Shown piece by piece: positions 17,495 through 28,231 of a stretch of DNA of 64,000 bases (position 1 is the first letter of the stretch; each line of letters begins with the position of its first letter). The notes under the pieces were generated by a model. The model was given only the letters and a program-made list of their open reading frames with translations. It made no database searches and was not told the origin of the DNA. Source of the DNA: Mucilaginibacter sp. cycad4 (GTDB lineage Bacteria > Bacteroidota > Bacteroidia > Sphingobacteriales > Sphingobacteriaceae); the NCBI RefSeq assembly GCF_034263275.1, contig NZ_CP139559.1:186001-250000 (forward strand). The letters are read 5' to 3'. A program made the position numbers and the translations under genes.

Positions 17495-19402
17495 ATGAGC
17501 GATCAGATTAAACATGAATGCGGTGTGGCATTTATCCGCTTACTAAAGCCACTATCTTATTATCAGAAAAAGTACGGAACTGCACTGTACGGCCTGAACA
17601 AACTTTATCTCTTAATGGAAAAACAACACAACCGCGGCCAGGATGGCGCAGGTGTTGCTACCATTAAACTGGATATTGCTCCGGGCAAACGCTACATCAG
17701 TCGTCACCGTTCTATGGCCTCGAATGCTGTAGCTGATATTTTTGAATACATCCAGAAGAAATTCGCTGATATTCAGAAAGAAACTCCCGAAAAAATGCTT
17801 GACGCCGAATGGCTTAAGGAACATGTTAGTTTTACCGGCGAGGTTTTATTAGGGCACCTGCGTTATGGCACCCACGGTAAAAACAGCATTGAAAGCTGCC
17901 ACCCATTTTTGAGGCAGAACAACTGGCAAACACGTAATCTGGTTATAGCAGGTAATTTCAACATGACCAATGTTGATGAGCTGCTGCAACAACTTTATGA
18001 TCTTGGCCAGCACCCCAAAGAGCAAGCCGACACCATTACCGTACTCGAAAAAATAGGCCACTTTATTGATACTGAAAACCAGGGCTTGTTTGATCAGTAT
18101 AAACGCGAAGGCTTGGATGATAACGTGGAAATCAGTAAACTGATAGCTAACGATATGGACGTAGCCAAGATCCTCCGTAAATCGGCCAAGAACTGGGATG
18201 GTGGTTATACCATTGCCGGGATCCTGGGCCATGGCGACGCCTTTGTAATGCGCGACCCCGTTGGCATCCGTCCGGCGTTTTACTATTACAATGATGAGAT
18301 CGTGGTTGCAGCTTCAGAGCGCCCTGCCATCCAAACGGCATTTAACATACCGATGGAAGAGATCAGGGAAATTCGCCCGGGTCATGCTTTGATCGTAAAG
18401 AAGAATGGTAAGATAACTGAAGATATGTTCAGCGAGCCAAAAGAAAAGAAAGCCTGCTCGTTTGAGCGGATCTACTTTTCACGCGGCAGCGACTCGGCCA
18501 TTTACCGTGAGCGTAAACAATTAGGTCGCCTGCTTTGCCCGCAGATCTTGGATTTTGTTGATCATGACATCAAAAACACCGTATTCTCCTACATACCAAA
18601 CACTGCCGAAGTTGCCTTTTATGGCATGGTTGAGGGCATGCATAAGTATGTAAAGAAATATCAGCATGAAAAACTGCTGGAGCTTGGAAGTGATATCACT
18701 GAAAAAGATATTGCTGAAATATTACAGATAGCACCAAGGGTTGAGAAGATAGCCATTAAGGATGTTAAGCTGCGTACTTTCATCACCCAGGATGCCGACC
18801 GCAGCGAAATGGTGGCCCACGTATACGACACTACTTACGGACTGATCAAAAAAGGTACCGACACGTTAGTTGTATTGGACGATTCCATTGTTCGCGGTAC
18901 TACGCTGAAACAAAGCATCCTGAAAATATTAGACAGGCTTGGGCCTAAAAAGGTAGTCGTGGTTTCATCTGCTCCGCAGATACGTTACCCTGACTGCTAC
19001 GGCATCGACATGTCGCGGATGGGCGAGTTTGTTGCTTTTGAAGCAGCTATCAGCCTGTTAAAAGAAATGGACAGGGAGGATGTGATCCTGGATGTTTACC
19101 AGAAATGTAAAGACAGCCAGAAGTTACCGAAGGAAGAGGTTGAAAACTATGTGAAAGAGATCTACGCCATGTTTACCGACCAGCAGATCTCCGACCGTAT
19201 CGCTAAGATCATCACGCCTAAAAATGTGAACTGTGAAGTACAGGTAATTTACCAGACGTTGGATAACCTGCACATCGCCTGCCCTGATAACCTGGGCGAC
19301 TGGTATTTCAGCGGTGATTACCCAACTCCGGGCGGTAACAAGGTTGTTAACCGCGCCTTTGTTAACTGGATGGAAGGTAAAAACCAAAGAGCTTATATGT
19401 AA
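17495..19402 (+). CDS. Amidophosphoribosyltransferase (PurF-type)
   Basis: This 635-residue enzyme has an N-terminal class II glutaminase domain, with nucleophile Cys9 in HECGVAF, followed by GQDGAG and GTHGKNSIESCHPF. Its C-terminal type I phosphoribosyltransferase domain carries the PRPP loop VVLDDSIVRGTT near residue 470. The family makes 5-phosphoribosylamine, the first step of purine synthesis. At 635 residues it is longer than classical PurF (about 500). Bacteroidota often encode this long form, sometimes beside a shorter PurF, so the exact role is less certain than the fold. It ends with a strong terminator. Confidence 0.85.
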   Translation: MSDQIKHECGVAFIRLLKPLSYYQKKYGTALYGLNKLYLLMEKQHNRGQDGAGVATIKLDIAPGKRYISRHRSMASNAVADIFEYIQKKFADIQKETPEKMLDAEWLKEHVSFTGEVLLGHLRYGTHGKNSIESCHPFLRQNNWQTRNLVIAGNFNMTNVDELLQQLYDLGQHPKEQADTITVLEKIGHFIDTENQGLFDQYKREGLDDNVEISKLIANDMDVAKILRKSAKNWDGGYTIAGILGHGDAFVMRDPVGIRPAFYYYNDEIVVAASERPAIQTAFNIPMEEIREIRPGHALIVKKNGKITEDMFSEPKEKKACSFERIYFSRGSDSAIYRERKQLGRLLCPQILDFVDHDIKNTVFSYIPNTAEVAFYGMVEGMHKYVKKYQHEKLLELGSDITEKDIAEILQIAPRVEKIAIKDVKLRTFITQDADRSEMVAHVYDTTYGLIKKGTDTLVVLDDSIVRGTTLKQSILKILDRLGPKKVVVVSSAPQIRYPDCYGIDMSRMGEFVAFEAAISLLKEMDREDVILDVYQKCKDSQKLPKEEVENYVKEIYAMFTDQQISDRIAKIITPKNVNCEVQVIYQTLDNLHIACPDNLGDWYFSGDYPTPGGNKVVNRAFVNWMEGKNQRAYM

Positions 19403-19438
19403 AGCCCCCTAACCCCCTGAAGGGGGAATGATATATGA

Positions 19439-19466
19439 GGCGATGATTTTTTTCATCGCCTTTTTT
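19439..19466 (+). terminator. Intrinsic terminator of the purF-like gene
   Basis: An 8-bp stem ggcgatga/tcatcgcc with a T-rich loop is followed by six Ts. A smaller ccccc/ggggg hairpin precedes it at 19413-19426. Confidence 0.85.
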
Positions 19467-19513
19467 GTGTTTTAGGACTTTTTATTAGATGTGTGATGTT
19501 ATGCTCCTCTTCC

Positions 19514-19613
19514 GTCATCCCGAACTTGTTTCGGGATCCCATAAGACAAGTCGCCGGTTGCTTAACATAGAAGAGACTAAGCGTGTGGGGTGCCGAAACA
19601 AGTTCGGCATGAC
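19514..19613. repeat. GTCATCCCGAACTTG palindromic intergenic repeat
   Basis: The arms gtcatcccgaacttgtttcg and its near reverse complement ending caagttcggcatgac span 100 bp between convergent genes. A diverged copy lies at about 60168-60273. This motif class is familiar from many Bacteroidota intergenic regions. Confidence 0.75.
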
Positions 19614-19630
19614 TATGATTGATAGATAAC

Positions 19631-20287
19631 CTACGATCCGGCAGGCGCCGCAAATACAAAATGCGTAACCAGCTTATCAATAAGCACCAGCGACGCAATA
19701 ATAAGCGCAATCCCGGCAACCTCGTTTAGACGGTGAATAAATTTAACCGAGATGCGCGCCCGGAGTTTATTGGCGTAAAAGGCTTTGAGGGTATCCATAC
19801 CGAACTGGATGATCAGTATGGTTAAAAACATAACGGCTATGTGAAACGACCTGTGCGGGGTGCCCACCAGGAATGTGGTACTGGCCGCGCCGATCACTAC
19901 CGTCCAGTGGAAGAGGAGGGTAGGGTTAAATATGCACATCAGGAAGCCTTTAAGCACATAGCCAAAGCGGTCGGCGCCTGATGGTACTTTGTTTTCATAA
20001 TTGATCTCGCTTTTCTTGAACATGTAATACAGCCCAAGCGCAAACAATATGGCGCTGCCTACAACACCTGCTATAACTTTGGTATGATCGGATACATCGA
20101 TATATTGGGAACCGAACAGGATTGCACCTACAAAAACAACATCGCTGCAAACCACGCCAAGGGCAAGCGAAACACCGGCATGAAACCCTTTTTCGATACT
20201 GGTTTTAATGAGCGCAAAAAAAACCGGGCCGGTAATAAATGTAAGCACTAATCCAAACCCGATACCCGAAACAATGGCTTTTATCAT
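19631..20287 (-). CDS. LysE-family transporter
   Basis: This membrane protein of about 218 residues is of the LysE/RhtB amino-acid exporter family. The start of transmembrane helix 1 is MIKAIVSGIGFGLVLTFITG, with a GPVFFALIKTSIEKGF motif typical of the family and roughly six hydrophobic helices. The frame is open to an ATG at 20329, but that would add 14 polar residues ahead of the first helix, so I prefer the ATG at 20287. The substrate cannot be told from sequence. It is convergent with the purF-like gene and divergent from the MFS gene. Confidence 0.85.
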   Translation of the reverse strand: MIKAIVSGIGFGLVLTFITGPVFFALIKTSIEKGFHAGVSLALGVVCSDVVFVGAILFGSQYIDVSDHTKVIAGVVGSAILFALGLYYMFKKSEINYENKVPSGADRFGYVLKGFLMCIFNPTLLFHWTVVIGAASTTFLVGTPHRSFHIAVMFLTILIIQFGMDTLKAFYANKLRARISVKFIHRLNEVAGIALIIASLVLIDKLVTHFVFAAPAGS

Positions 20288-20410
20288 TAAGTTAAGCTTT
20301 GTTCTTTTTTGAACATTGCGAATATGCAATTTTATCTCATAAACAACGAAAGTTAAAATTGTGATTTAATTTATTTAAAAAAGAGTGGAGAGTTTTACCA
20401 AAATTGAATT

Positions 20411-22090
20411 ATGTTTAGAGATTCAAAAATCAAATCTGTACAACCTACTTTAAAAATGGAACAAAACAATGCTAAGAACTACGGCACAGCTTTGTATACG
20501 CTGATAACCGTGTTTTTCTTCTGGGGCTTTTTAGCAGCCTCCAACGGTATTTTCATACCCTTCTGTAAAGAGCACTTTCACCTTACCCAATTCGAATCAC
20601 AACTTATCGACTTTACATTTTACGGTGGGTATTTCATTGGTTCATTGATACTTTACTTTGCATCACAAGCCAGTAAAGTTGATATTATGAACAAGTTAGG
20701 TTACAAAAATGGTATCATTTTAGGCCTCGTTGTTTCGGCGGTTGGTGCATTGGCTATGATCCCTGCTGTAGCTTCGGGCGCATTTGGTTTTATATTAGCT
20801 GTATTCTTTATTATAGCTGTTGGTTTTTCGTTACAGCAAACTGCCGCAAACCCATTTGTGGTGGCCCTGGGGCCGCCTGAAACCGGTTCAAACCGTTTAA
20901 ATTTTGCAGGTAGTATCAATAACATCGGTGCGTTATTAGGCCCTGTGGTAGTAAGCGTGGTATTATTTGGTTCGGCAACGGCAAAAACTGCCGCGGCTGA
21001 TGTTAAAATATCATCAATCAATAATTTGTACTACCTGCTGGCTGGCTTGTTCATTGCTGTTGCCTTGTTCTTCTGGTTTTCTAACCTGCCAAAGGTAACG
21101 AGCGATGAAAAGATCGAATCAAGCTCAAAAGCAAATACACCGTTGCTGGTGATGTTTGTAGCGTTTTGTTTGATACTTGCAGCCGACCCTATCAGCAAAG
21201 CTATAGGCATACCAAGCCAATATTTTGTATATGCGTCGTTAGCTATAATCGTATTTACACTGGTAGGTACTATTTTTGCCGCTAAAAAGAGCAAAGAAGG
21301 CTGGGGCGCCATGCAATATCCACAGTTAATATTAGGTATGCTGGCCATATTTACGTATGTAGGTACCGAGGTAACTATTCAAAGTAATATGGGTTCATTA
21401 TTGAAAACCCCGGAGTTTGGTTCTTTCGCCGAATCGGATATCGCACCGTATATTTCATTATACTGGGGCAGTTTGATGATCGGTCGTTTTGCCGGATCTA
21501 TCGACGCGTTCAATCTCTCAAAATCGGTTAAATACATTTTATATGTTCTGGTCCCTTTCCTTGCATTTGGTATAGTGTTGCTTGTGAATATTTTTTCGGG
21601 TGCTAACGTGAGCCATCTTTATGCTTATGCAATTTGCGTAGCCATCCTGATTGTTGCTTTCTTTATCGGTCAGCAAAAACCAACCCGTACCTTATCTGTA
21701 CTTGGTTTGTTGGGCGTAGCGTTCATGCTTACCGGTTTATTTACTACAGGTAAGGTAGCTACCTTTGCTTTTATCAGCGGTGGTTTATGCTGCTCTATCA
21801 TGTGGCCATCAATCTTCTCATTAGCTATTACAGGTTTGGGTAAATACACCAGCCAGGGCTCGGCATTTTTGATCATGATGATCTTAGGGGGCTCTATTAT
21901 CCCGCCATTGCAAGGTAAAGTTGCCGATGGGGCAGGTAATGTTGTACCAGGCATGAGCGGTATTCACTTCTCGTACATAGTGCCTGTAATTGGTTTCGCT
22001 TATCTTGCTTATTTTGCATGGAAAGTTAGCCACGAACTTCGCAGTCAGGGCATCGACCTTGACCACGTTGAAGTTAAAGGCGGACATTAA
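20411..22090 (+). CDS. FucP-like sugar:proton symporter (MFS)
   Basis: This 559-residue major-facilitator protein is of the fucose/glucose/galactose permease group. The first helix reads [20 protein letters not shown] and is followed by an early acidic/aromatic segment. [20 protein letters not shown] near residue 145 is the FucP-type motif. At 559 residues it is longer than FucP (about 430), with an extra segment in the middle. A start at the internal ATG 20456 (MEQNN) is also possible. It probably imports a sugar; the specificity is not visible. Confidence 0.88.
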   Translation: MFRDSKIKSVQPTLKMEQNNAKNYGTALYTLITVFFFWGFLAASNGIFIPFCKEHFHLTQFESQLIDFTFYGGYFIGSLILYFASQASKVDIMNKLGYKNGIILGLVVSAVGALAMIPAVASGAFGFILAVFFIIAVGFSLQQTAANPFVVALGPPETGSNRLNFAGSINNIGALLGPVVVSVVLFGSATAKTAAADVKISSINNLYYLLAGLFIAVALFFWFSNLPKVTSDEKIESSSKANTPLLVMFVAFCLILAADPISKAIGIPSQYFVYASLAIIVFTLVGTIFAAKKSKEGWGAMQYPQLILGMLAIFTYVGTEVTIQSNMGSLLKTPEFGSFAESDIAPYISLYWGSLMIGRFAGSIDAFNLSKSVKYILYVLVPFLAFGIVLLVNIFSGANVSHLYAYAICVAILIVAFFIGQQKPTRTLSVLGLLGVAFMLTGLFTTGKVATFAFISGGLCCSIMWPSIFSLAITGLGKYTSQGSAFLIMMILGGSIIPPLQGKVADGAGNVVPGMSGIHFSYIVPVIGFAYLAYFAWKVSHELRSQGIDLDHVEVKGGH

Positions 22091-22094
22091 TATT

Positions 22095-22202
22095 TTTTAG
22101 GAGATTGGAGGTTGGAGATTGGAGGTTAGGCCTTTAATTTTCAACCTCTTTTCTTTTTACAATAATTTTAACTAATCTCGAATCTCTAAACTCTAACCAC
22201 TG
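22095..22202. repeat. Intergenic inverted repeat of gattggaggtt words
   Basis: The left arm repeats ggagattggaggttgg. The right arm reads ctaatctcgaatctctaaac. The arms are imperfect complements and similar in style to the repeat at 23941-24020. Confidence 0.55.
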
Positions 22203-22676
22203 ATGGCAAAACCCAGCTTTGATCATATTTTCATGAACCTGGCCACTGATCTTTCGCAGCGGTCACATTGTGTTAAAGCGCATGTGGGGGCGGTTTTAAC
22301 TCGTGATACGCGGATTATTTCCATAGGCTATAACGGTCCGCCGGCCGGTACGCATAACTGCGATGAGGAATGGCCTGGGACTGGTTGCGCGCGCGATTCA
22401 AAAGGCAGCTGTTCGCTTGCCCTGCATGCCGAAGAGAACGCGATACTTTACGCGGTAAAGAATGGTGCACGACTTGAAGGCGCTACGTTGTATACCACGC
22501 TGTCGCCATGTTTGCCTTGCGCAAGGCTCATCTATTCGGCCGGGATAACACAGGTTTACTACGATAAATCATATGCCGAATATAAAGGCTTAGCAAGCGA
22601 CGAGGGCGTGGATTTTTTAAACCGTTTTGGGGTTAAGGCGGAGAAGTTCAAAAAGAACCTTGATTCGCTTGATTAG
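22203..22676 (+). CDS. dCMP/cytidine deaminase family protein
   Basis: This 157-residue zinc deaminase converts dCMP to dUMP for dTTP synthesis, as in the dCMP deaminase/ComEB family. Zinc ligands are visible: His75 and catalytic Glu77 in HAEENAI, and Cys103/Cys106 in SPCLPCAR. The additional GPPAGTHNC and GCARDSKGSC segments (residues 46-70) are typical of dCMP deaminases. The gene is separated by repeats from both neighbours. Confidence 0.92.
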   Translation: MAKPSFDHIFMNLATDLSQRSHCVKAHVGAVLTRDTRIISIGYNGPPAGTHNCDEEWPGTGCARDSKGSCSLALHAEENAILYAVKNGARLEGATLYTTLSPCLPCARLIYSAGITQVYYDKSYAEYKGLASDEGVDFLNRFGVKAEKFKKNLDSLD

Positions 22677-22781
22677 AAGATTTCCTGATGCCTATCTGAA
22701 CCCTGATTCACTTGATTAAGGGGTTCCTTGATAGACTTTAACTATCAAGAAATCCTTAAATCCTGAAAATCATGGTTCCCA

Positions 22782-23459
22782 CTACTCCGCAATAAACGGC
22801 TCAATATGGCTCAGGGCGAAGAGTAATTGCTCATCCTGGCTCAGGTCGGTGTTATCTAATATAATGGCATCTTCGGCGCGGGTGAGGGGGCTTTCTTCAC
22901 GGGTGGTGTCCTGATAATCGCGGTGTGCCAGGTTGTCAAAAACTTCTTCTAAGGTAATGTTAGGGTTGGTTGGTAATAACTCTTTATAACGGCGTTCGGC
23001 ACGGATCTTTGGATCGGCAGTCATAAATAGCTTCACCTGCGCGTCAGGGAACACCACGGTGCCAATATCGCGGCCATCCATAATAATGTTTTTGGAGCGA
23101 CCTAAACGCTGCTGTTGCCTTACCATGGCTACGCGTACCTCTTTAATAGCAGCTACCGGGCTAACTTTATCAGCCACATGCATCTGGCGGATCTCTTCAG
23201 ATACATCTTCCTCGTTTAAAGTAATAAAGGTTTTATGATTATGGGTTTGAAAGTTAAGATGGATATTATGTAATGCATCGGCTACCTGGGCATGGTTTGC
23301 AAGATCAATGTTATGCCTTAAAAAGTATAAGGTTACCGCACGGTACATAGCGCCGCTGTCAACATACATAAAATGAAGCTCTTTTGCTAAAGCTTTTGCC
23401 AGGGTGCTTTTTCCGCACGAGGAATAACCGTCAATGGCTACTACGATATTGTTGTTCAT
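22782..23459 (-). CDS. cmk: Cytidylate kinase
   Basis: This 225-residue (d)CMP kinase has the P-loop GYSSCGKS at residues 11-18, the substrate segment YVDSGAMYRAVTLYFL near residue 35, and the later motifs GRDIGTVVFPDA and HRDYQDTTREESPL. The length is normal for the family. It is transcribed divergently from arfB and overlaps no neighbour. Confidence 0.96.
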   Translation of the reverse strand: MNNNIVVAIDGYSSCGKSTLAKALAKELHFMYVDSGAMYRAVTLYFLRHNIDLANHAQVADALHNIHLNFQTHNHKTFITLNEEDVSEEIRQMHVADKVSPVAAIKEVRVAMVRQQQRLGRSKNIIMDGRDIGTVVFPDAQVKLFMTADPKIRAERRYKELLPTNPNITLEEVFDNLAHRDYQDTTREESPLTRAEDAIILDNTDLSQDEQLLFALSHIEPFIAE

Positions 23460-23519
23460 AGAACTGCTAAATTAACAAATTATCAGCAAATGACCTGCCA
23501 GACCTAATTCAAATACACT

Positions 23520-23527
23520 TATTTTTG
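23520..23527 (+). promoter_or_regulatory. Promoter -7 element 3 nt before the arfB ATG
   Basis: TATTTTTG matches TAnnTTTG exactly. Transcription would begin at or next to the start codon, predicting a leaderless message. Confidence 0.5.
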
Positions 23528-23530
23528 AAG

Positions 23531-23947
23531 ATGAATTTTACTAAGGCTGACCTCCAAAAGGAAACAAGCTACAAAGCATCAAGAAGCGGAGGAAAGGGCG
23601 GCCAAAACGTAAACAAGGTTTCGAGCAAGGTTGAACTGTTATTTTCAATAGGTTCATCTGCTTTGTTTACCGATGAGGAAAAGCAGCTGTTAACCGAAAA
23701 ACTGCAAAACAGGCTTAACAAAGATGGTTACGTGCAGGTAATATGCGACGAAGAGCGGAGCCAGTATCTTAATAAAGAAAAAGCGATTGAAAGATTGACA
23801 TCGCTGTTAACAAAAGCCCTTCAAAAACCCAAAGCGCGCAAGCCCACCAAAGTAAGCAAAGCCGCCAAAGCCGCAAGGCTGGACAGCAAGAAAATGCAAT
23901 CTACCAAGAAGGAAGGGCGGGGAAAGAGATTTGATATTAGTGATTAG
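23531..23947 (+). CDS. arfB: Alternative ribosome-rescue peptidyl-tRNA hydrolase
   Basis: This 138-residue class I release-factor-like protein has GGQ at residues 23-25 in SGGKGGQNVNKVSSKVEL. The C-terminal tail is rich in Lys, Ala and Arg and matches the ribosome mRNA-channel tail of ArfB/YaeJ. It hydrolyses peptidyl-tRNA on stalled ribosomes. An in-frame TTG at 23525 is part of the promoter core, so I place the start at the ATG 23531. It ends opposite the lpxR-like gene with an inverted repeat between them. Confidence 0.93.
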   Translation: MNFTKADLQKETSYKASRSGGKGGQNVNKVSSKVELLFSIGSSALFTDEEKQLLTEKLQNRLNKDGYVQVICDEERSQYLNKEKAIERLTSLLTKALQKPKARKPTKVSKAAKAARLDSKKMQSTKKEGRGKRFDISD

Positions 23948-24020
23948 AGGTTGGAGATTAGAGATTAGGACAAAGTCTATAAAATCTGCCTCCTAATCAC
24001 TAACCTCAACCTCTAATCTC
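23941..24020. repeat. Inverted repeat between convergent genes
   Basis: gattagaggttggagattag and the facing arm cctcaacctctaatctcc form an imperfect hairpin that fills the whole gap between arfB and the lpxR-like gene. It is the only candidate terminator for either gene. Confidence 0.65.
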
Positions 24021-24021
24021 C

Positions 24022-24981
24022 CTATTTAAATCTATAAAACCCGGTAATCGACCCCCATTGATGAGACCGAAACATTTCTTTAGTGTCTTTGGTGTGGAAT
24101 ATAGCCGCTATATCAAACGCAAAACGGCTGGTTGTAAAAGCTATACCTACCTGCTGGCTAAATATAAAAGGTTTCTTTTCTGAAACAACTTCCAGGCTGT
24201 TTGGGTCGTCATGTTTGCGGAACAGGCTGCCCTGGATGGTTGCATCATAACCAACCAAATTGGCCAAAGGCTTGTAGTAAAAAAAGATTTCGTGCTTGTG
24301 CAGTAATTTTTCCCCGCCGCCGGTTGATACCGTACTTTGGGTACTGATGGAATTGAACAGCTGATTAAAATTTCCCAGGCGTACCATACCCCCGGCACCC
24401 GCGCCGGTAAAGCCGTTACCGAGGTTGGCATACGAGCTAAAGCTCAGGTCAATCCATGAGGCACGAGCCAGCAGCTTATTATACTCGGCCGAAAGGTTGA
24501 GCTCCACATCATTTTTGATCTGGTATTGCCAGCCGTTAAGTTTGTAAAAACCAAAGGTGTTGTGAATGAGCTTTTGCACAGGTTCACCGCCTGCGGCGGG
24601 GCCAACCAGGCCTATCTGGGCACCAAGCTTCAGGTTACTTTCGTTTTTGTACAGTAAGTTAAGTGTTGATCCTAAATAAGTATATGCAGCAAACGGCCTG
24701 TCAATATCAAATGGCCCGCGTACAAAGCCCGATTGGGGGTTGAACATTTTTTGTCCTAACTCGAATCCTAAAACTTTGTTTTGGAGTGCATTTTCGGATG
24801 GCTTTACTGTTAATGCTTTTCGGTAATAAAAGAAAATACCATTGGTGTAGTACCTGTCAGACCCCTGACCAAGGAATGAATCATTGTCAGATTGAATACC
24901 AAATTCGTGACCGCGGGTTTGTGCAAATAAACAGGTAGCGCTTAGCAGGCATACCAGTGTTAAAAATAGTTTATTAGGCAT
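24022..24981 (-). CDS. LpxR-family (DUF2219) outer-membrane protein
   Basis: This 319-residue protein has a signal peptide ending LFAQ at residue 21. The mature N-terminus, EFGIQSDNDSFLGQGSDRYYTNGIFFYY, matches the DUF2219/LpxR lipid A 3'-O-deacylase family, including the N-D-x-F and S-D-R-Y-Y-T-N-G motif. The rest alternates short beta-strands as expected for an outer-membrane barrel, and the C-terminus ends in an aromatic-rich GFYRFK. It may modify lipid A; the enzymatic activity is inferred from the family only. Confidence 0.8.
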   Translation of the reverse strand: MPNKLFLTLVCLLSATCLFAQTRGHEFGIQSDNDSFLGQGSDRYYTNGIFFYYRKALTVKPSENALQNKVLGFELGQKMFNPQSGFVRGPFDIDRPFAAYTYLGSTLNLLYKNESNLKLGAQIGLVGPAAGGEPVQKLIHNTFGFYKLNGWQYQIKNDVELNLSAEYNKLLARASWIDLSFSSYANLGNGFTGAGAGGMVRLGNFNQLFNSISTQSTVSTGGGEKLLHKHEIFFYYKPLANLVGYDATIQGSLFRKHDDPNSLEVVSEKKPFIFSQQVGIAFTTSRFAFDIAAIFHTKDTKEMFRSHQWGSITGFYRFK

Positions 24982-25188
24982 TGGGGTTTATATAGTATGA
25001 TAGTATATGTGCGCTAATATATAAAAAACCCGATGCAAATAAAGCAGTTATAAATTTACGGAATGTTACAGTTTGAATTAGATTGATTAACCAAAGGAAA
25101 AAGAAATTGAAAAAATGAATTAGTGTATTACTAAAAATAAAACGAAATTTAAAAAGGCAAAGCAAACAACCCATAATTCTGTATTTAT

Positions 25189-25620
25189 ATGAACGTGCAG
25201 GAACAAACTGAAGAATATATTACCAGCCAACCTGAGCCAAAGCGCACTGATATGCAAACATTGCATAGGCATATACTTCAAATATTACCTGGATGTAAAT
25301 TATGGTTCGAGGATGGCAGAAACACTGAAGGCCGGATTGTTAGTAACCCTAATGTAGGATATGGATCTTACACCATAAAATATGCTAATGGAACAACCAG
25401 GGAGTTTTTTCAAATTGGCATGAGCGCAAATACAACGGGGATTTCTATCTACATCCTGGGTATCAAGGATAAGAAATACTTAGCTCAAACATACGGGCAA
25501 GAAATAGGCAAGGCCAGCGTGACCGGGTATTGTATTAAGTTTAATAATTTAAAAGATATAAACATTAATATACTTGAAGCGGCAATACGATATGGGGTTG
25601 AGGTTACAAGTGAAAATTAA
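25189..25620 (+). CDS. DUF1801-domain protein
   Basis: This 143-residue cytoplasmic protein of the DUF1801 (YdhG-like) family contains a PxxRxxMQTLHRHIL start and the central CKLWFEDGRN and REFFQIGMSANTTGISIYILG strands. The biochemical role of the family is unknown. No SD is visible. It is convergent with lon, with a shared bidirectional terminator. Confidence 0.75.
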   Translation: MNVQEQTEEYITSQPEPKRTDMQTLHRHILQILPGCKLWFEDGRNTEGRIVSNPNVGYGSYTIKYANGTTREFFQIGMSANTTGISIYILGIKDKKYLAQTYGQEIGKASVTGYCIKFNNLKDININILEAAIRYGVEVTSEN

Positions 25621-25689
25621 ACTTCAAGCCGGGACACTACTTTAAAAATTGACTTATGTTTTTGATGCCCCTGACCATGAGGAGCCTAT

Positions 25690-25737
25690 AAAATAAAAAA
25701 GTTTCACAGTTAAGCACTGTGAAACTTTTTTATTTTA
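25690..25737. terminator. Bidirectional terminator between DUF1801 gene and lon
   Basis: A 10-bp perfect stem gtttcacagt/actgtgaaac at 25701-25725 is flanked by aaaataaaaaa on the left and tttttattttat on the right. It therefore has a U-tract in both directions. Confidence 0.9.
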
Positions 25738-25756
25738 TCCCGGGAAATACTCCCGC

Positions 25757-28231
25757 TTAATTAACCACCGCTTTGTCGTCTTCTTTAACAGTAAGATTTA
25801 TTGGATTTTTAACCTTTTCGTTAAGCAGGGCGAGGGTTATTACATCCCTCATATCGGTAACGTAATGAAAGTTAAGGTCTTTTATGTAATCTTCCTTAAT
25901 TTCCAGAATATCTTTTTGGTTTGATTTGCACAGGATGATCTCCTTTATATTAGCGCGTTTGGCAGCCAGGATCTTTTCTTTGATACCGCCCACAGGCAAA
26001 ACGCGCCCGCGAAGGGTGATCTCGCCGGTCATGGCCAAATTAGGTTTTACTTTACGCTGCGTAAATGCCGAAACAAGTGCCGTAAGCATGGTAACACCTG
26101 CCGACGGGCCATCTTTAGGCGTAGCGCCTGCCGGTACGTGTACATGCACATCCCACTGATCAAACAGTTTAGGGTCGATGTCGAAATCGGCAGCATGCGC
26201 GCGCAGGTAAGCGAGGGCGATGGTCACCGATTCTTTCATAACATCGCCAAGGCTGCCTGTTAGTGTTAAGCGGCCTTTTCCGGGGCTTAAGCTGGCTTCA
26301 ATGAACAGGATGTCACCGCCTACAGAAGTCCAGGCCAGGCCCGTTACAACGCCAGCAACGTCATTGCCTTCATAAAGATCTTTATCAAAAATAGGTGCGC
26401 CCAATATCTTTTCGATATCTTTTTTGCTTACAACGCTGTTGTAAGGTTCTTCCATAGCTATGTTCTTGGCTACGCCGCGCACAACCGAGCCAATCTTTTT
26501 CTCCAGTGAGCGTACGCCCGATTCGCGGGTGTAATCAACTATTACCTTTTCAAGTACATCAGCTTTAAGGCTTACATCTTTTATTTTTAAGCCGTGTGCT
26601 TCGCGCTGTTTAGGTACAAGATGTTGCTTGGCTATCTCAATTTTTTCTTCAATGGTATAGCCGTTCACTTCAATGATCTCCATCCTGTCTAACAAAGCAG
26701 GCTGGATAGTGCTCAGAGAGTTGGCTGTTGCAATGAACATTACGTTTGAAAGGTCGTAGTCCATTTCAACATAGTGATCAGAGAAGGTGCCGTTTTGTTC
26801 GGGGTCAAGTACTTCGAGCAGGGCCGACGACGGATCGCCCCTGAAATCGTTGCCTACTTTATCTATCTCATCCAAAATAAATACCGGGTTTGATGCGCCT
26901 GCTTTTTTTATCGACTGGATGATACGCCCCGGCATAGCACCAATATATGTTTTACGGTGGCCCCGGATCTCCGCTTCATCGCGGATACCGCCTAATGCCA
27001 TACGCACATATTTACGGCCCAAAGCTTTGGCTATTGATTTACCTAACGATGTTTTGCCAACCCCGGGAGGGCCAACCAAACAAAGGATAGGCGCTTTCAT
27101 ATCATGTTTCAATTTCAACACGGCCAGGTATTCGATAATACGCTGTTTTACCTTGTCTAAACCAAAGTGGTCTTTATCAAGGATCCTTTGCGCCCGCTTA
27201 AGGTCAAAGTTATCTTTGGTAAACTCATTCCATGGTAAATCAAGCAACAGCTCAAGATAATTAATCTGTACCGAATAATCGGCGGCGGCAGGGTTGGTGC
27301 GCGCCAGCTTTTCAAGTTCTTTGTTAAAGTGATCTTTAACCTCTTTTGCCCATTTCTTTTTAATACCGCGCTGGCGCAGGCTCTCAATTTCCAGGTCGGG
27401 TGTGTTACCGCCCAGCTCTTCCTGTATGGTTTTGAGCTGCTGGTTAAGGAAATAATCCCTTTGTTGTTTATCAAGGTCAACGCGTACTTTGGTCTGGATC
27501 TGGTTTTTTAGTTCCAGCATCTGCAGGTCGAGCGTTAGATGCTCAAGCACCAGGTTGGCACGTTCGCGCAGGTTGGCAATTTCAAGCAGGTGCTGCTTGG
27601 CTGTCATATCAGCGTTCATATTTGATGATATGAAGTTGATCAGGAACGATGTGCTTTCGATATTACGGATAGCGATCCCTGCTTCGCTCGGTATATTCGG
27701 CGAAAGCTGGATGATATTCATGGCCATATCCTTAATGGATGATACCATGGCTTTAAACTCTTTATCTTCCTTGGTTTTTATTTCATGAAAGGGCTCAACT
27801 GTAGCTTTTATATAGGGTTCGCTTTGTACTTCTTCTTTTAAATAAAAACGTTTTTTTCCCTGGATAATAACGGTGGTGTTACCATCGGGCATTTGCAGCA
27901 TTTTTATAATGAGTGCTATAGTGCCAACTTTGTTAAGCTGGTTAAAAGTAGGGTCTTCAATCCCCACATCCTGTTGCGAAACCACCCCAATCATGCGGCT
28001 GCCTTTATTGGCATCGCGGATTAGTTTTATTGATTTATCCCTGCCAACCGTAATTGGGATCACAACACCGGGGAAAAGTACGGTATTGCGCAAGGGTAAA
28101 ATAGGCATTACATCGGGCAGCTCCTCATTATTCATCTCCTCCTCATCTTCCGATGACATTAGCGGGAAAAACTCTGAATCCTCATTTATAACCGGTAAAG
28201 CATTTTTAAAATCAAACGGATCGAAATTCAT
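25757..28231 (-). CDS. lon: ATP-dependent Lon protease
   Basis: This 824-residue cytoplasmic AAA+ serine protease degrades misfolded and regulatory proteins. Domain order is the N-terminal LAN substrate domain (about residues 40-240), a coiled-coil linker, the AAA+ module with Walker A GPPGVGKT near residue 388 and Walker B VFILDEID, and the C-terminal protease with catalytic Ser710 (DGPSAG) and Lys753 (GGIKEK). The extra acidic N-terminal 40 residues are common in Bacteroidota. It is transcribed alone from a divergent region shared with a TPR gene. Confidence 0.97.
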   Translation of the reverse strand: MNFDPFDFKNALPVINEDSEFFPLMSSEDEEEMNNEELPDVMPILPLRNTVLFPGVVIPITVGRDKSIKLIRDANKGSRMIGVVSQQDVGIEDPTFNQLNKVGTIALIIKMLQMPDGNTTVIIQGKKRFYLKEEVQSEPYIKATVEPFHEIKTKEDKEFKAMVSSIKDMAMNIIQLSPNIPSEAGIAIRNIESTSFLINFISSNMNADMTAKQHLLEIANLRERANLVLEHLTLDLQMLELKNQIQTKVRVDLDKQQRDYFLNQQLKTIQEELGGNTPDLEIESLRQRGIKKKWAKEVKDHFNKELEKLARTNPAAADYSVQINYLELLLDLPWNEFTKDNFDLKRAQRILDKDHFGLDKVKQRIIEYLAVLKLKHDMKAPILCLVGPPGVGKTSLGKSIAKALGRKYVRMALGGIRDEAEIRGHRKTYIGAMPGRIIQSIKKAGASNPVFILDEIDKVGNDFRGDPSSALLEVLDPEQNGTFSDHYVEMDYDLSNVMFIATANSLSTIQPALLDRMEIIEVNGYTIEEKIEIAKQHLVPKQREAHGLKIKDVSLKADVLEKVIVDYTRESGVRSLEKKIGSVVRGVAKNIAMEEPYNSVVSKKDIEKILGAPIFDKDLYEGNDVAGVVTGLAWTSVGGDILFIEASLSPGKGRLTLTGSLGDVMKESVTIALAYLRAHAADFDIDPKLFDQWDVHVHVPAGATPKDGPSAGVTMLTALVSAFTQRKVKPNLAMTGEITLRGRVLPVGGIKEKILAAKRANIKEIILCKSNQKDILEIKEDYIKDLNFHYVTDMRDVITLALLNEKVKNPINLTVKEDDKAVVN

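Noticed and set aside
24974..25174. 66-codon hydrophobic frame on the minus strand overlapping the lpxR-like start
   Set aside because: AT-rich DNA gives Phe/Leu/Ile-rich frames by chance. There is no family match and it overlaps a well-supported start.
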